A DNA stretch of 64,000 nucleotides from Herbaspirillum sp. LeCh32-8 (GTDB lineage Bacteria > Pseudomonadota > Gammaproteobacteria > Burkholderiales > Burkholderiaceae_D): contig NZ_JAGIPZ010000005.1 of NCBI RefSeq assembly GCF_017814915.1, positions 264,582 through 328,581 on the forward strand, read 5' to 3'. This document shows, in pieces, positions 38,357-47,297 of the stretch (within the stretch, counting starts at the first letter, position 1; every line of letters starts with the position of its first letter). A model generated the notes under the pieces. That model had not been told where the DNA came from. It saw only the letters and a program-made list of their open reading frames with translations, and did no database searches. The position numbers and the translations under genes are program-made.

Positions 38357-39103
38357 ATGAAAAAGCTAGCTACCAAGCCACACTTCGCCGAGATCGCCCA
38401 AGCCCTGACAGAGGGCATCTCTACCGGCCAGTACCCCGTCGGGAGTGTGTTGCCAGGGGAGCTCGACTTGTGCTCGCTGTACAACACAAGTCGACACACC
38501 ATCCGCGCGGCCTTGCACGAACTGCAGCAGCTGGGGTTGGTGTCGCGCAAGAAAAATGCGGGGACACGAGTGGAGTCGGCCACGCCGAAAAATGACTTCC
38601 GCCCCTCACTAGGCTCGCTAGAGGACCTGGTGCAGTTCGGTACGACAAATGTACGGGTCGTGCAAAGCGTTGAGGAGTTGGTGGTCGGTAGTGCCTTGGC
38701 CAAGAAGCTGGGTTGTAACGGCGGTACTGCATGGCTGCGCTTTTCCAGCATCCGGGCCGACAGCGGCAATGGCAAGCCGGTCGGCTGGACCGATGTCTAC
38801 ATCGATACGCAATACGCGGCTATTGAAGAGATGGTGCGCGAAGAGCCGGACACGCTCATCAGCACACTGATCGAGCGTCGCTACGGCCGGCGCGTGGCTG
38901 AAATCCGGCAGGTGGTGCGTGGCATCCTGATCGAGCACCCAGCAGCCGATGCGCTGGGCGTCACGCCGGGGAGCGCCGGCCTAGAGATAATTCGACAGTA
39001 CATTGATGCCGCGGGACAAATTTTCGAGATATCTGTTTCCACTCATCCATCGGATCGCTTTGTCATTTCGATGAAATTAGAGCGCTCCGTTGCTGCTACC
39101 TAA
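38357..39103 (+). CDS. GntR-family regulator, HutC (UTRA) subfamily
   Basis: A 248-residue regulator. The winged helix (about 10-75) contains LCSLYNTSRHTIRAALHELQQLGL, and the C-terminal UTRA ligand domain (about 95-240) includes LRFSSIRADSGNGKPVGWTDVYI. It is divergent from the lyase-dctA operon, with paired palindromes in the gap. It probably represses that operon until the imported acid or a product binds (inference from layout). Confidence 0.9.
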   Translation: MKKLATKPHFAEIAQALTEGISTGQYPVGSVLPGELDLCSLYNTSRHTIRAALHELQQLGLVSRKKNAGTRVESATPKNDFRPSLGSLEDLVQFGTTNVRVVQSVEELVVGSALAKKLGCNGGTAWLRFSSIRADSGNGKPVGWTDVYIDTQYAAIEEMVREEPDTLISTLIERRYGRRVAEIRQVVRGILIEHPAADALGVTPGSAGLEIIRQYIDAAGQIFEISVSTHPSDRFVISMKLERSVAAT

Positions 39104-39125
39104 TAAGGCAAGTGCTTGAGGGGCT

Positions 39126-39830
39126 TCAGGATGGAATGCTACTCGTTGAATTGAGATGTTGAGGCAAGACCTCGATATCGTATGCGTGGCGCAGGGTGCG
39201 CCCGAGTGCTGGGTCTTCCAGCTCGATTTCAAACCGGAGTGCGCCGCGTACGCCACCAATGGCGGGTAATGTGCCGCAAAAGAGCGCGGCGCCATCGTCA
39301 GCGACACCGGTGCTTTCCCAGAGCGCTAATAAGGATTGCGGGGAAAGCATACTATTCACACTTCCCTCTTGATAGAGCACTTTGCTTCCATCAAAAGAAA
39401 CAATATATGACCGTAGGCGGAGGGAGTCCCAGTGACTCAAAAGATCGTCAAATGCCCACCACTCATTGCTAACGGGTTTATCGCACACCTGCTTAGATAG
39501 GGATGCATTTTGTGCTTCCAGTGCGCGATCAGTGTGATCGGAGCCTACTCCCACCCAGAGTCGACCGCCGAACTTCAACATGACAAATTCGGCTTCGCCG
39601 CTGGTCTGGTCGCCGATCACATCGATTTTGGAAGCGGTGGTGAGCCGCTGTGCTGCGTTTCTATAGAACATAGGAAGTGATGGCGGACGAGGGATCCCCA
39701 TAGCTTCCAATTCGGCGAGTCGGCCCTCCATAGCTGCACGATCTCGGCCAGTCCAGCTGGCGATTACCAGTTGCTTCGGCGTGATTGCATGTGTTTCCGT
39801 CGACGCCTTTGAGACTAATCTCAGTTCCAT
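39126..39830 (-). CDS. DUF2848 (FAH-fold-like) protein
   Basis: A 234-residue protein I recognise as DUF2848, a group distantly related to the FAH fold. Features are VGVGSDHTDRALEAQ (about 93-107), SKQVCDKPVSNEWW (about 111-124) and the C-terminal ALRFEIELEDPALGRTL. It is co-oriented with the GntR gene 51 nt upstream. Cluster A has the parallel pair GntR-FAH, so the two probably do similar steps in related pathways. The reaction is unknown. Confidence 0.72.
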   Translation of the reverse strand: MELRLVSKASTETHAITPKQLVIASWTGRDRAAMEGRLAELEAMGIPRPPSLPMFYRNAAQRLTTASKIDVIGDQTSGEAEFVMLKFGGRLWVGVGSDHTDRALEAQNASLSKQVCDKPVSNEWWAFDDLLSHWDSLRLRSYIVSFDGSKVLYQEGSVNSMLSPQSLLALWESTGVADDGAALFCGTLPAIGGVRGALRFEIELEDPALGRTLRHAYDIEVLPQHLNSTSSIPS

Positions 39831-39881
39831 TTTATTTTCGTCTTGTGGGTGATGGCTGCGTTCAGTTCAAAGGCGACATGC

Positions 39882-40568
39882 TCACTCAGCGGCTGGATTT
39901 TCCGTCAGGCCACGCAGCAGACGATCACGTGTGTGTTCCGAATGCTTGCAGGTCAGTTCAACGAAAGCATCGGCGTCGCCATTTACAAACGCCTGAGCCA
40001 ATAGGGTGTGTTCTTGTTGAGCCTGGTGGAGATCGCCGGTCAGCCTCACTTCGGTGCGGATATACGGCTCGATGATTCCACGTAGGTTATCCAGTGCACG
40101 CATGTGGTGCGGGCGGCTTGCGGGCATCAGCAGCGCATTGTGAAAATCCTTGTTCAACTCAAACCAGTGCGCAACGTCGGCATCACTGGTCTTTGTCGTC
40201 AAGTTAGCCATTTCGCTCAGTACAGCGTAGACGCGAGCGATGTCGGCCGGCGTGCGACGTGAGATGGAATGACGAGCAAGCTCACTCTCTAATAGGCGGC
40301 GCAGATCGAATGCTTCTTCGATCTCTTTAGGATCCAAGGTGGCGACAGCGTAGCCGCGCCTCGGTTGCAAAACCACCATTCCCTCGGCCTCTAGTCTAGG
40401 CAGCGCTTCGCGCAAAGGGCTGCGGCTTACGCCCAGTCGCTGTGCGACCTCCTCCTGACGCAGTACCTGACCCGGCGTGAAGATGCCATTCAAGATCGCA
40501 TTGCGCAGTTCGCGGTAGACCATTTCTGGCAGCGACAGTGCGCTCGAACCATTAACAGGAGTTTCCAT
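39882..40568 (-). CDS. GntR-family regulator, FadR/VanR (FCD) subfamily
   Basis: A 228-residue paralog of the regulator at 13,437. The recognition helix region LRQEEVAQRLGVSRSPLREALPRLEAEG differs little from the cluster A copy; the FCD domain (about 90-220) is also similar. Near-identical recognition helices suggest overlapping DNA targets, and the shared TTTGTATAAAATCC sites in clusters B and C and TTTATACAAT in A are candidates. The gene is divergent from the cluster C operon and followed by DUF2848. Confidence 0.9.
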   Translation of the reverse strand: METPVNGSSALSLPEMVYRELRNAILNGIFTPGQVLRQEEVAQRLGVSRSPLREALPRLEAEGMVVLQPRRGYAVATLDPKEIEEAFDLRRLLESELARHSISRRTPADIARVYAVLSEMANLTTKTSDADVAHWFELNKDFHNALLMPASRPHHMRALDNLRGIIEPYIRTEVRLTGDLHQAQQEHTLLAQAFVNGDADAFVELTCKHSEHTRDRLLRGLTENPAAE

Positions 40569-40877
40569 AGGGTTGAGAGTAATCAGGACTCATTAATTTT
40601 ATCACGGGCGCAAAATAATTTTGTATAAAATCCAGCTGCCATTTATGGCATGACGTTTGCTTGTATAAATTTTGCACCGTTTATGAAAAGGTGTCGAATT
40701 TGCCGTAATGCCTTTGTTTATAAGGATAAAGCGACATTTATGGCGCTCTGCACAATAAGATGTAATTGTGTTTCGAACCAATTTGTATAAAATCCACAAA
40801 ACCATCCAACCACACGTTGTATGTAATTTTTCAGGTGTGAGCTGTCTCCTTTTTGTTGCATCAACTGTAAGGAAGTT
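40569..40877. promoter_or_regulatory. Divergent control region of cluster C, three motif copies
   Basis: TTTGTATAAAATCC occurs exactly at 40,620-40,633 and 40,782-40,795, and TTGTATAAAT at 40,661-40,670. The first is about 50 nt from the gntR start, the last about 80 nt from the first plus-strand gene. They are candidate operators or -10-bearing promoters for both directions. A TAAGGAAG ribosome-binding site precedes the small gene. Confidence 0.65.
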
Positions 40878-41126
40878 ATGACTCAACTCGTTGAATACTG
40901 TAACCCGCCAGGTGCGCTCATGCGCCAGTGGATGCATTCCAAGACAGGCGGCATTACCGAATGCCCTGCTTGGGCGAACGAGCGTGTGGCTACCGTCGTA
41001 GAGCGCATGGAAGCTTCGTGTCGTCTCCAAATGTACTTCCCCAATGCACCACTTGTCGCAGACCGGCGCCTCCAGGATTTCTTCCTGAGCGAAGGCGCGT
41101 CTGTCGACCGGGCCGCAACCCAATAA
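40878..41126 (+). CDS. Small conserved-looking protein of cluster C
   Basis: An 82-residue protein starting MTQLVEYCNPPGALMRQWMH, with two cysteines and no signal peptide or membrane helix. I recognise no family. It has a good ribosome-binding site, is the first gene after the control region and lies 37 nt ahead of the alpha/beta hydrolase in the same direction. It could be a small enzyme subunit or an accessory factor; no catalytic motif is visible. Confidence 0.6.
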   Translation: MTQLVEYCNPPGALMRQWMHSKTGGITECPAWANERVATVVERMEASCRLQMYFPNAPLVADRRLQDFFLSEGASVDRAATQ

Positions 41127-41163
41127 ACCATCCCTATAAATCACTTCCAGAGAGTAGACGCTG

Positions 41164-41979
41164 ATGACTGAAGAAAGCTTTGAATTTGAAGGGGTGCCGG
41201 TAACCTACTATCGCGTGGGTAGCGGCGCTCCTTTGCTGATGTTGCATGGATCGGGGCCTGGCGCGTCCAGCCTGGGCAACTGGCGCACGGTCATGGGGCC
41301 GTTGTCCGAGCGCTTCGAGATCTTTGCTATGGATCTCATTGGCTTCGGTAAAAGTGGCCGTAAGCCGGCTGCTCCCTATTTTGACTACGACATGTGGGTA
41401 CGCCAAGCTCAAGCCATGCTTGCTCGTATCAATGGGAAGCGCGTCGGAATCATTGGCCATTCACTGTCGGGATCTATCGCGCTGAAGCTTGCATCGATGG
41501 AAGACCGCGTGGCCGCCGTTCTTACTACCGGCACCATGGGCGGCACCTTTACCATCAATGAACTGACTCGCCGTGTTTGGACCGGACCCCGCAATCGCGA
41601 GGACCTGGTGCAAACACTGAGCGGCATCATTTTTGACACCTCTGTAATCGACGAAGCCTATTTGGCCGCGCGTGAACCGGTCGTGTTCGCTCCTGGTTAT
41701 GCGGATTACTTCGACTCCATGTTCCAGGGTGAAAAACAGCAATATGCCGATGCCGCCAAGCTGGACGCGACCACGCTTGAACATGTGCACTGCGCTGTAC
41801 GCCTCTTGCATGGTCGCGAAGACCTCGCATTCCCGATCTCGTGTTCGTACGAGATCGCCAAAGCACTTCCTCAAGCGGACGTTCTGACGCTGTCCAAGTG
41901 CTCCCATTCCGTTGCCTTTGAGCGTACCAGCACCTTCTTGGCGCAGGTTAACGAGTTCATGGGCACCCATCTGAATTGA
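41164..41979 (+). CDS. Alpha/beta hydrolase, meta-cleavage-product-hydrolase-like
   Basis: A 271-residue hydrolase, paralog of the cluster A enzyme. Oxyanion motif LHGSGPGASSLGNWR, nucleophile Ser100 in GHSLSGS, Asp220 in HGREDLAFP and His248 in CSHSVAFE. The two paralogs keep the same GFG(K/E)S...PYFD block, so the substrate type is likely shared. It is 18 nt from the amidohydrolase, which suggests consecutive steps: amide/ring opening, then hydrolysis of the product. Confidence 0.88.
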   Translation: MTEESFEFEGVPVTYYRVGSGAPLLMLHGSGPGASSLGNWRTVMGPLSERFEIFAMDLIGFGKSGRKPAAPYFDYDMWVRQAQAMLARINGKRVGIIGHSLSGSIALKLASMEDRVAAVLTTGTMGGTFTINELTRRVWTGPRNREDLVQTLSGIIFDTSVIDEAYLAAREPVVFAPGYADYFDSMFQGEKQQYADAAKLDATTLEHVHCAVRLLHGREDLAFPISCSYEIAKALPQADVLTLSKCSHSVAFERTSTFLAQVNEFMGTHLN

Positions 41980-41997
41980 CTCTAGAAAGGCAATCCC

Positions 41998-43356
41998 ATG
42001 CAACAGAAAAAAGGTTATTTGCTCAAGGGCCGTGTTATCGACGGTACTCTCAATCCTCCCATCGAGAACGGGGCAGTTGTCGTCGAAGGTGAGCGCATCA
42101 AGTGGGTTGGTGCCGTTAACCAACTCCCTCAGCAGTACGACGAGAGCTCCTATGAAGTCGTCGCGCTGCCTGACCGCTCAATCATGCCGGGCCTGATTGA
42201 TGGTCATACTCACATTTCCTTCGGCGAATCTCGCTCCGAAGAGGAGAACGCACTTTATACGCCACCGGAGTTCCGCACACTCAAAGCGATGTACTACGCC
42301 AAGAAGGTGCTGCAGGCGGGTGTGACCAGCTGCTTCGATGCCGCGACAACTTATAACGTAGCTCAGGCTGTACGCGATGCAATCGACACAGGGATGTTCG
42401 AAGGCCCTCGCTTCACCGTGTCGGGCAAGCAGATCACCAACCACCAAGGCCTGGAAGATTCTTTCCCGAGCTGGATGGAGTTTCCGGTCGGGCAAAGTGC
42501 GGTGCTGGTCAAGAACAAGGATGATCTGATCGAGGCAATTCGCCTGCAAGTAAAAGAGGAAGTTGATGCCATCAAGGTCTCCGGCTCCAACGACAACTTG
42601 ATTACTCCTGATGCGCTGGGAGCCTCGGCTTTCACCTACGAAGAACTGAAACTGATTGCCGACGAGGCTCATCGCCTGGGTCGACTGGTCAGTACACATG
42701 CCCGGTCGCGCGACTCGGCGCTAGATGCCGCGCGTGCGGGCTTCGACAACCTGTTCCATGCATCCTATATCGATGACGAAGGTATCGAGGCCTGCCTGAA
42801 GAATAAGGTTGTAATCACTCCAACGCTGACGCTGCTGGTGAATCTGGTAGGGGCCAATCCCGTCGATGCCGGCGCGTCTGGCAAGAGCGCGTTCCAGCGC
42901 GAAATCGATGCGGCATCTGAGAACCTGACCCGTGCGTATAAGGCCGGCGTGCCCATCATCGCTGGCAGCGAGAGCGGATGGTCGCCGGTTCCGTACGGTC
43001 AATGGCACGCCAAGGAAATGGAAATCTTCGTGGATCTGCTGGGTATGACCCCGCTGCAGGCCATTCATGCCAATACCCTGGCCGCCACTGCCCTGATCAA
43101 GCGCTATGGCCACGAGATCGGCAAGCTCGAAGCTGGTCGCTTCGCCGACATCCTGGTGGTCCCGGGCGACCCGACCAAGGACATCAAAATCCTGCAGTTC
43201 CCGAAACGCTTCGACTACATTTTCAAGAGCGGCAAGCCAATTGATCGTACGCCGCCGCAACCGCGTAAACGCAAGTGGTACGAGCGTACCAAGATCTTCC
43301 TCGATGGTCTGTACGAATTCGACGAGGAAACTGGTGCAGGGAAGCTGACGAAATAA
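41998..43356 (+). CDS. Amidohydrolase family protein
   Basis: A 452-residue metal-dependent amidohydrolase (TIM-barrel with flanking beta-sandwich). The metal motif HxH is His70-Thr-His72 in GLIDGHTHISF. The bridging lysine candidate is in VDAIKVSGSND, with later His in VSTHARSRDS and LFHASYID. Where many relatives have GTDSG the sequence reads AGSESGWSP, so the terminal metal/catalytic Asp may be Glu. The C-terminal ADILVVPGDP closes the sandwich. A C-terminal tail of about 50 residues (basic, then acidic) is longer than usual. It overlaps no neighbour. Confidence 0.85.
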   Translation: MQQKKGYLLKGRVIDGTLNPPIENGAVVVEGERIKWVGAVNQLPQQYDESSYEVVALPDRSIMPGLIDGHTHISFGESRSEEENALYTPPEFRTLKAMYYAKKVLQAGVTSCFDAATTYNVAQAVRDAIDTGMFEGPRFTVSGKQITNHQGLEDSFPSWMEFPVGQSAVLVKNKDDLIEAIRLQVKEEVDAIKVSGSNDNLITPDALGASAFTYEELKLIADEAHRLGRLVSTHARSRDSALDAARAGFDNLFHASYIDDEGIEACLKNKVVITPTLTLLVNLVGANPVDAGASGKSAFQREIDAASENLTRAYKAGVPIIAGSESGWSPVPYGQWHAKEMEIFVDLLGMTPLQAIHANTLAATALIKRYGHEIGKLEAGRFADILVVPGDPTKDIKILQFPKRFDYIFKSGKPIDRTPPQPRKRKWYERTKIFLDGLYEFDEETGAGKLTK

Positions 43357-43430
43357 TTAATAAATTCCAGCGGCGATCGGACTTCGAGCAGCCCGCCCGC
43401 TGGATCTTCAATCGCTCGGAGGAGATTCAA

Positions 43431-44513
43431 GTGATTCGTATCAACCGTATTGCATCGAAGTCCCTGCGTCGTACCCTGACTGTCTGCGCATTATCCATTG
43501 CCGCTGCTTTTTCCGGCATCAGCCCCGCCCAGGCACAGACACAAGACCGTTTGGCAGGTCTTGTTCAACCAATCAAGTCGGACAAGCCGTTCAAGATCGG
43601 CGTGGCAGTCGTGCACCTGCAGGATGATTTCTACAAGGGCATCGTCTACGGTATCGAAGACGAAGCCAAGCAGGTCGGCGCGGAAGTGGTTCAAGTGTCT
43701 GTCGCCGGCGCCTATGGCAACGTGCGTGAGCAGTTCGCTCAATTGGAGGCACTGAAAGCACTGAAGGTCGACGTCGTGGCAATCGCCGCGGCCTCGTTCA
43801 GCGGCTATGACAACGCCCTGAAGGCGCTTAAAGACGCCGGCATCAAGGTGATGGCTGTGGGTATTCCTGTCGGAAGCAAGCACGTCGATTTCGGCGTTGC
43901 CCAAGATGATCAGGATATCGGTCGCGCCCTGGCCAAGGAGATCTGTGGCAGTGGCAAGTTGGGCAAGGTCCTGACGATCCCCGGACCGGCTGGTGCTGAA
44001 TGGGCTCGCTTGCGCTACGTGGGCTTCACCGAGCAAGCCAAGAAGTGCCCAGGCCTTGACGTCATCCCGGGTGCGTTCGGTGGTTCGCTGACCCTGCAAT
44101 ACGGCCTGTCCCAGACATCCGACCTGCTGCTGCGTCAGCCGGATGCAAAGTACGTCTACACCCCTGTGATCGCTCTGGGCATGGGTGCAGCGCAAGCAAT
44201 CCGCCAGCAACGTAAAGACGTAAAGGTCGTTTCCAGCTCGATGGTGAAGGAGTCGATCCCGATGGTGAAGGACGGTCGCTTCCTGGGCGTTGTCTCGGAG
44301 CCTGGCATCATCATGGGCCGCTTGGCTGTGCAATTCGCCGCACGCCAGATTTCGGGCAAGCCCACTCCTGAGCTGAAGGCCGCGGACAGCAACTATCCGT
44401 ATGCCTACTTCAACGTTCCCCCGGTGCTGATCACGCCGGCCAACGCTGATAAGCACCCGTACGGCATCTACGAGATTCCGCCCGAAAACTGGAAGCTGCC
44501 AGCAGTTCGTTGA
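43431..44513 (+). CDS. Sugar-type ABC transporter periplasmic binding protein (RbsB/TorT-like)
   Basis: A 360-residue periplasmic protein of the RbsB/LacI-like fold. The start is a GTG with GGAGGAG upstream. The signal peptide spans about 1-35 and ends near SPAQAQTQ. The mature chain has KIGVAVVHLQDDFYKGIVYGIED and the hinge-domain pattern. It is the first of three importer genes (binding protein, ATPase, permease) behind the hydrolase/amidohydrolase genes; the ligand may be the amide substrate of those enzymes. Confidence 0.88.
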   Translation: MIRINRIASKSLRRTLTVCALSIAAAFSGISPAQAQTQDRLAGLVQPIKSDKPFKIGVAVVHLQDDFYKGIVYGIEDEAKQVGAEVVQVSVAGAYGNVREQFAQLEALKALKVDVVAIAAASFSGYDNALKALKDAGIKVMAVGIPVGSKHVDFGVAQDDQDIGRALAKEICGSGKLGKVLTIPGPAGAEWARLRYVGFTEQAKKCPGLDVIPGAFGGSLTLQYGLSQTSDLLLRQPDAKYVYTPVIALGMGAAQAIRQQRKDVKVVSSSMVKESIPMVKDGRFLGVVSEPGIIMGRLAVQFAARQISGKPTPELKAADSNYPYAYFNVPPVLITPANADKHPYGIYEIPPENWKLPAVR

Positions 44514-44520
44514 GGTCATC

Positions 44521-46047
44521 ATGATCAAGGTCACTAATCTCACGAAACGCTTCGGCGCCACGGTCGCATTGTCGAACGTGTCGGCGGAGTTCAATGCTGG
44601 GGAAGTGCATTGCCTGTTGGGCGAGAATGGTGCGGGAAAGTCTACAATCGGAAAGATCGTCAGTGGGCTGTACCAGCCCGATGATGGTCAGATCGAAGTC
44701 GATGGCCAAGTGCAGACCATTGCGAGCCCCAAGGCGGCGCACAAGCTCGGAATTGCCATTTGCTACCAGGAACTCTCGCTGGCCAAGCATCTTTCGGTGC
44801 GAGCCAATCTCTGCCTGGGCTCTGAAACGTTCAAGTTGCCATTCACCCGAGTGGACAACAAGGGCGAAAAGGAGCGAGTCAGCGCAGTGCTGCGCAAACT
44901 CGGGCTGGACGTCGACATGGAGCAGATGGTCGGCCAATTGCCGGTGGCTCAGCAGCAGCTGATCGAAATCGGCAAAGCATTGATGCAGAATCCGCGCGTA
45001 GTCATCTTCGACGAGCCAACAGCAATGCTTGGTGCGGTGGAAAAGCGGAAATTTCTGGATGTGCTGGAGCAGCTACGCAAAGAAGGTGTTGCCGCCATTC
45101 TGGTCACCCACCACATCGAAGATGTGATGGCCGTGAGTGATCGCGTCACCATCATGCGTAATGGCAAAGTGGTCGACAGCTTCGCGATGACGCCAGAAAT
45201 CACCGCCGAGATCATGGTGGAGCGGTTGACCGGAAAGAAGCGTGAACGCCTCCAGGCGCTTCCTACCGAGCGCCCAGTGTCTGATAAGCCGTCTCTGATC
45301 ATCGAGAAGCTGCGCTGGCGCAATCGCGTTTCTCAGCCGATTCGCGTGCATCGTGGGCAGATCATTTCGCTCTACGGCGTGGTCGGCTGTGGTGCAGAGA
45401 TCATTATTGGTGCACTGGCCGGCCAAGCGCCGGCGCCGCATTTGCGCATTGTCTTGGGCGAGAAGGAATTCCAGCCCAAGAGCGCTGCGCAAGCGTTGAG
45501 GAGCGGTGTCGCCTATCTGCCATCTGGACGAGCAGCAAACTGCATTCTGCCAGCGCGCTCCATTATGGAGAACCTGACTCTTGGTACGTTGCATCACCAC
45601 GCCAAGGGTGGCCTGATCGGCCGTTCCGCTGAGGCAACCTATGCTGATACGACCTTGCGCAATGCTGGCGTGAAGTTCGCGGATGCGTCACTTCCGATCA
45701 CCAGTCTCAGCGGGGGGAATCAGCAAAAGGTCCTCCTGGCACGCGCCATGGCTGCCGCGCAAGAACTGCTGGTGCTCGAAGAACCCAGTGCTGGCGTCGA
45801 CATCGACGCCAAAGCACAGATTCATGAGCGGATTCGTGAAGCAGCAAATAAAGGCGTGACGGTCGTTGTGCTGTCCAGTGATCTCGAAGAGACCATTTCA
45901 CTCAGCGATGTGATCTATACGATGTACCGATCAGAGGTAGCAGGGATCTATGAAAATCCTGACATCTCCGATCAGCCATCCATTATCGCCGACGTGCTGG
46001 GTCAACGCTCCCCTGGCACCAGCCCCGATATCGCGGCTGCCGCCTAG
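44521..46047 (+). CDS. Sugar-type ABC transporter ATP-binding protein (RbsA-like)
   Basis: A 508-residue double-ABC ATPase. Domain 1 has Walker A GENGAGKST (34-42), Walker B VVIFDEPTAML and LVTHHIEDVMAVSD. Domain 2 has a degenerate P-loop (GVVGCGAEI) and an intact LSGGNQQK signature, the standard asymmetry of RbsA/MglA. It follows the binding-protein gene by 7 nt. Confidence 0.92.
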   Translation: MIKVTNLTKRFGATVALSNVSAEFNAGEVHCLLGENGAGKSTIGKIVSGLYQPDDGQIEVDGQVQTIASPKAAHKLGIAICYQELSLAKHLSVRANLCLGSETFKLPFTRVDNKGEKERVSAVLRKLGLDVDMEQMVGQLPVAQQQLIEIGKALMQNPRVVIFDEPTAMLGAVEKRKFLDVLEQLRKEGVAAILVTHHIEDVMAVSDRVTIMRNGKVVDSFAMTPEITAEIMVERLTGKKRERLQALPTERPVSDKPSLIIEKLRWRNRVSQPIRVHRGQIISLYGVVGCGAEIIIGALAGQAPAPHLRIVLGEKEFQPKSAAQALRSGVAYLPSGRAANCILPARSIMENLTLGTLHHHAKGGLIGRSAEATYADTTLRNAGVKFADASLPITSLSGGNQQKVLLARAMAAAQELLVLEEPSAGVDIDAKAQIHERIREAANKGVTVVVLSSDLEETISLSDVIYTMYRSEVAGIYENPDISDQPSIIADVLGQRSPGTSPDIAAAA

Positions 46048-46177
46048 AGGCTATTTCAGCATAAGAGAGTTCTGGCCCAGTCAGTTCGACTCAACTTATC
46101 CACAATGCAATCTCCACCGACCCTGTGGCACTCCACACCTGGTCATAGGGTCGACTTTACCTAAAAGGTCATTCAAC

Positions 46178-47155
46178 ATGACAATCTCCATATCTTCTCA
46201 AGGCAAGGGCTCGTCTATGTCTAAGATGCGCGTCAACCCAGGCGATCTGGTTCTGCCCTTGTTTATCGTGGTCTTGGCCACGATTGCCGGTGTTCTCCAG
46301 CCGCGATTCTTCTCGGTGGATAACTTCCTCAATCTCAGTCGTCAGCTGGTTCCTCTGCTGATCATCTCGCTGGGCCAGGCACTGGCCATCATCCGTGGCG
46401 GTCTCGATCTGTCGGTCGCATCGGTATTGTCTCTGGCCGGCGTGGTCGGCGTCATCGCCATGAAAACCCTGGGTGTTCCAGGCGGCATCGCGGTCATGCT
46501 GCTGGTTGGTGCCGCCGCAGGCACCGTTTCGGGATTCATCATTGCTTACCTGCGTACGACGCCGTTGGTCGTGACGTTGGGCATGATGTCGATCGCGCAG
46601 GCCTTTGCGCTGATCATCGCCGGCGGCGTGCCGATCTATGACATTCCCCAGAGCTATGGTGACTTGATCGGCTTCGCCGATGTCGCCGGCGTTCCGTTGA
46701 TGACCTGGATCGCGATCGCCGCGTTCCTGAGCGTGTGGTTCTTGCTGTCGCGTACCGTGTTTGGCCGTTACGTCTATGCGATCGGCTCCAATGCTTCTGC
46801 GGCAGCGAAGTCCGGCCTGAACGTGCCGTTCTACACCATGCTGGTCTACACCTTGTCCGGTCTGTGTGCCGGCTTAGGTGCCGTCGTACTGACCGCCTGG
46901 GTAGGCTCAGCCCAGCCAGTGGCAGCACCCAATATCACCCTGGAGTCTCTGGCCGCAGTGGTTCTCGGTGGCGTGGCGCTGACCGGTGGTAGCGGCAGCG
47001 TCTGGCAAGTCTTCCTGGGTGTGCTGGTGCTGACGCTACTGTCTAACATGATGAACATGCTGGGCCTGTCGGCCTACTTCCAGACATTGGCCGTCGGCGT
47101 CGTGATCATCGTGGCAGTGGTGCTTGATCGCTTCCGCCGGGTCCAAAAGGACTGA
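46178..47155 (+). CDS. Sugar-type ABC transporter permease (RbsC-like)
   Basis: A 325-residue inner-membrane permease with about eight to ten helices. The RbsC hallmarks SLGQALAIIRGGLDLSV (near residue 64) and GRYVYAIGSNASAAAKSGL (near 193) are present. I prefer the ATG at 46,178 with AAGG upstream; an ATG 13 codons on (MSKMRVNPGD) is also possible. A 130-nt gap separates it from the ATPase, longer than normal but without a terminator. Confidence 0.9.
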   Translation: MTISISSQGKGSSMSKMRVNPGDLVLPLFIVVLATIAGVLQPRFFSVDNFLNLSRQLVPLLIISLGQALAIIRGGLDLSVASVLSLAGVVGVIAMKTLGVPGGIAVMLLVGAAAGTVSGFIIAYLRTTPLVVTLGMMSIAQAFALIIAGGVPIYDIPQSYGDLIGFADVAGVPLMTWIAIAAFLSVWFLLSRTVFGRYVYAIGSNASAAAKSGLNVPFYTMLVYTLSGLCAGLGAVVLTAWVGSAQPVAAPNITLESLAAVVLGGVALTGGSGSVWQVFLGVLVLTLLSNMMNMLGLSAYFQTLAVGVVIIVAVVLDRFRRVQKD

Positions 47156-47241
47156 TAAACACTGGCCTAGACCAACCGTTGGCTGTCTCAGCCACGGAGA
47201 GAAAAGACGCTGTTCTCGCTCATGGTGAACACTGTCGCTTG

Positions 47242-47275
47242 GGAGATGGAGATCCGGTACTCCATCTCCTTTTTT
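47242..47275 (+). terminator. Terminator of the cluster C operon
   Basis: A perfect 10-bp stem GGAGATGGAG / CTCCATCTCC, 8-nt loop, followed by six T. It ends the hydrolase-importer operon before the convergent MFS gene. Confidence 0.88.
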
Positions 47276-47297
47276 ACGTCTGGATCATCTCGGTCGC

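Noticed and set aside
43275..43430. Upstream extension of the ribose-type binding protein across the end of the amidohydrolase gene
   Set aside because: It would hide the signal peptide; the GTG with GGAGGAG places the signal at the N-terminus.
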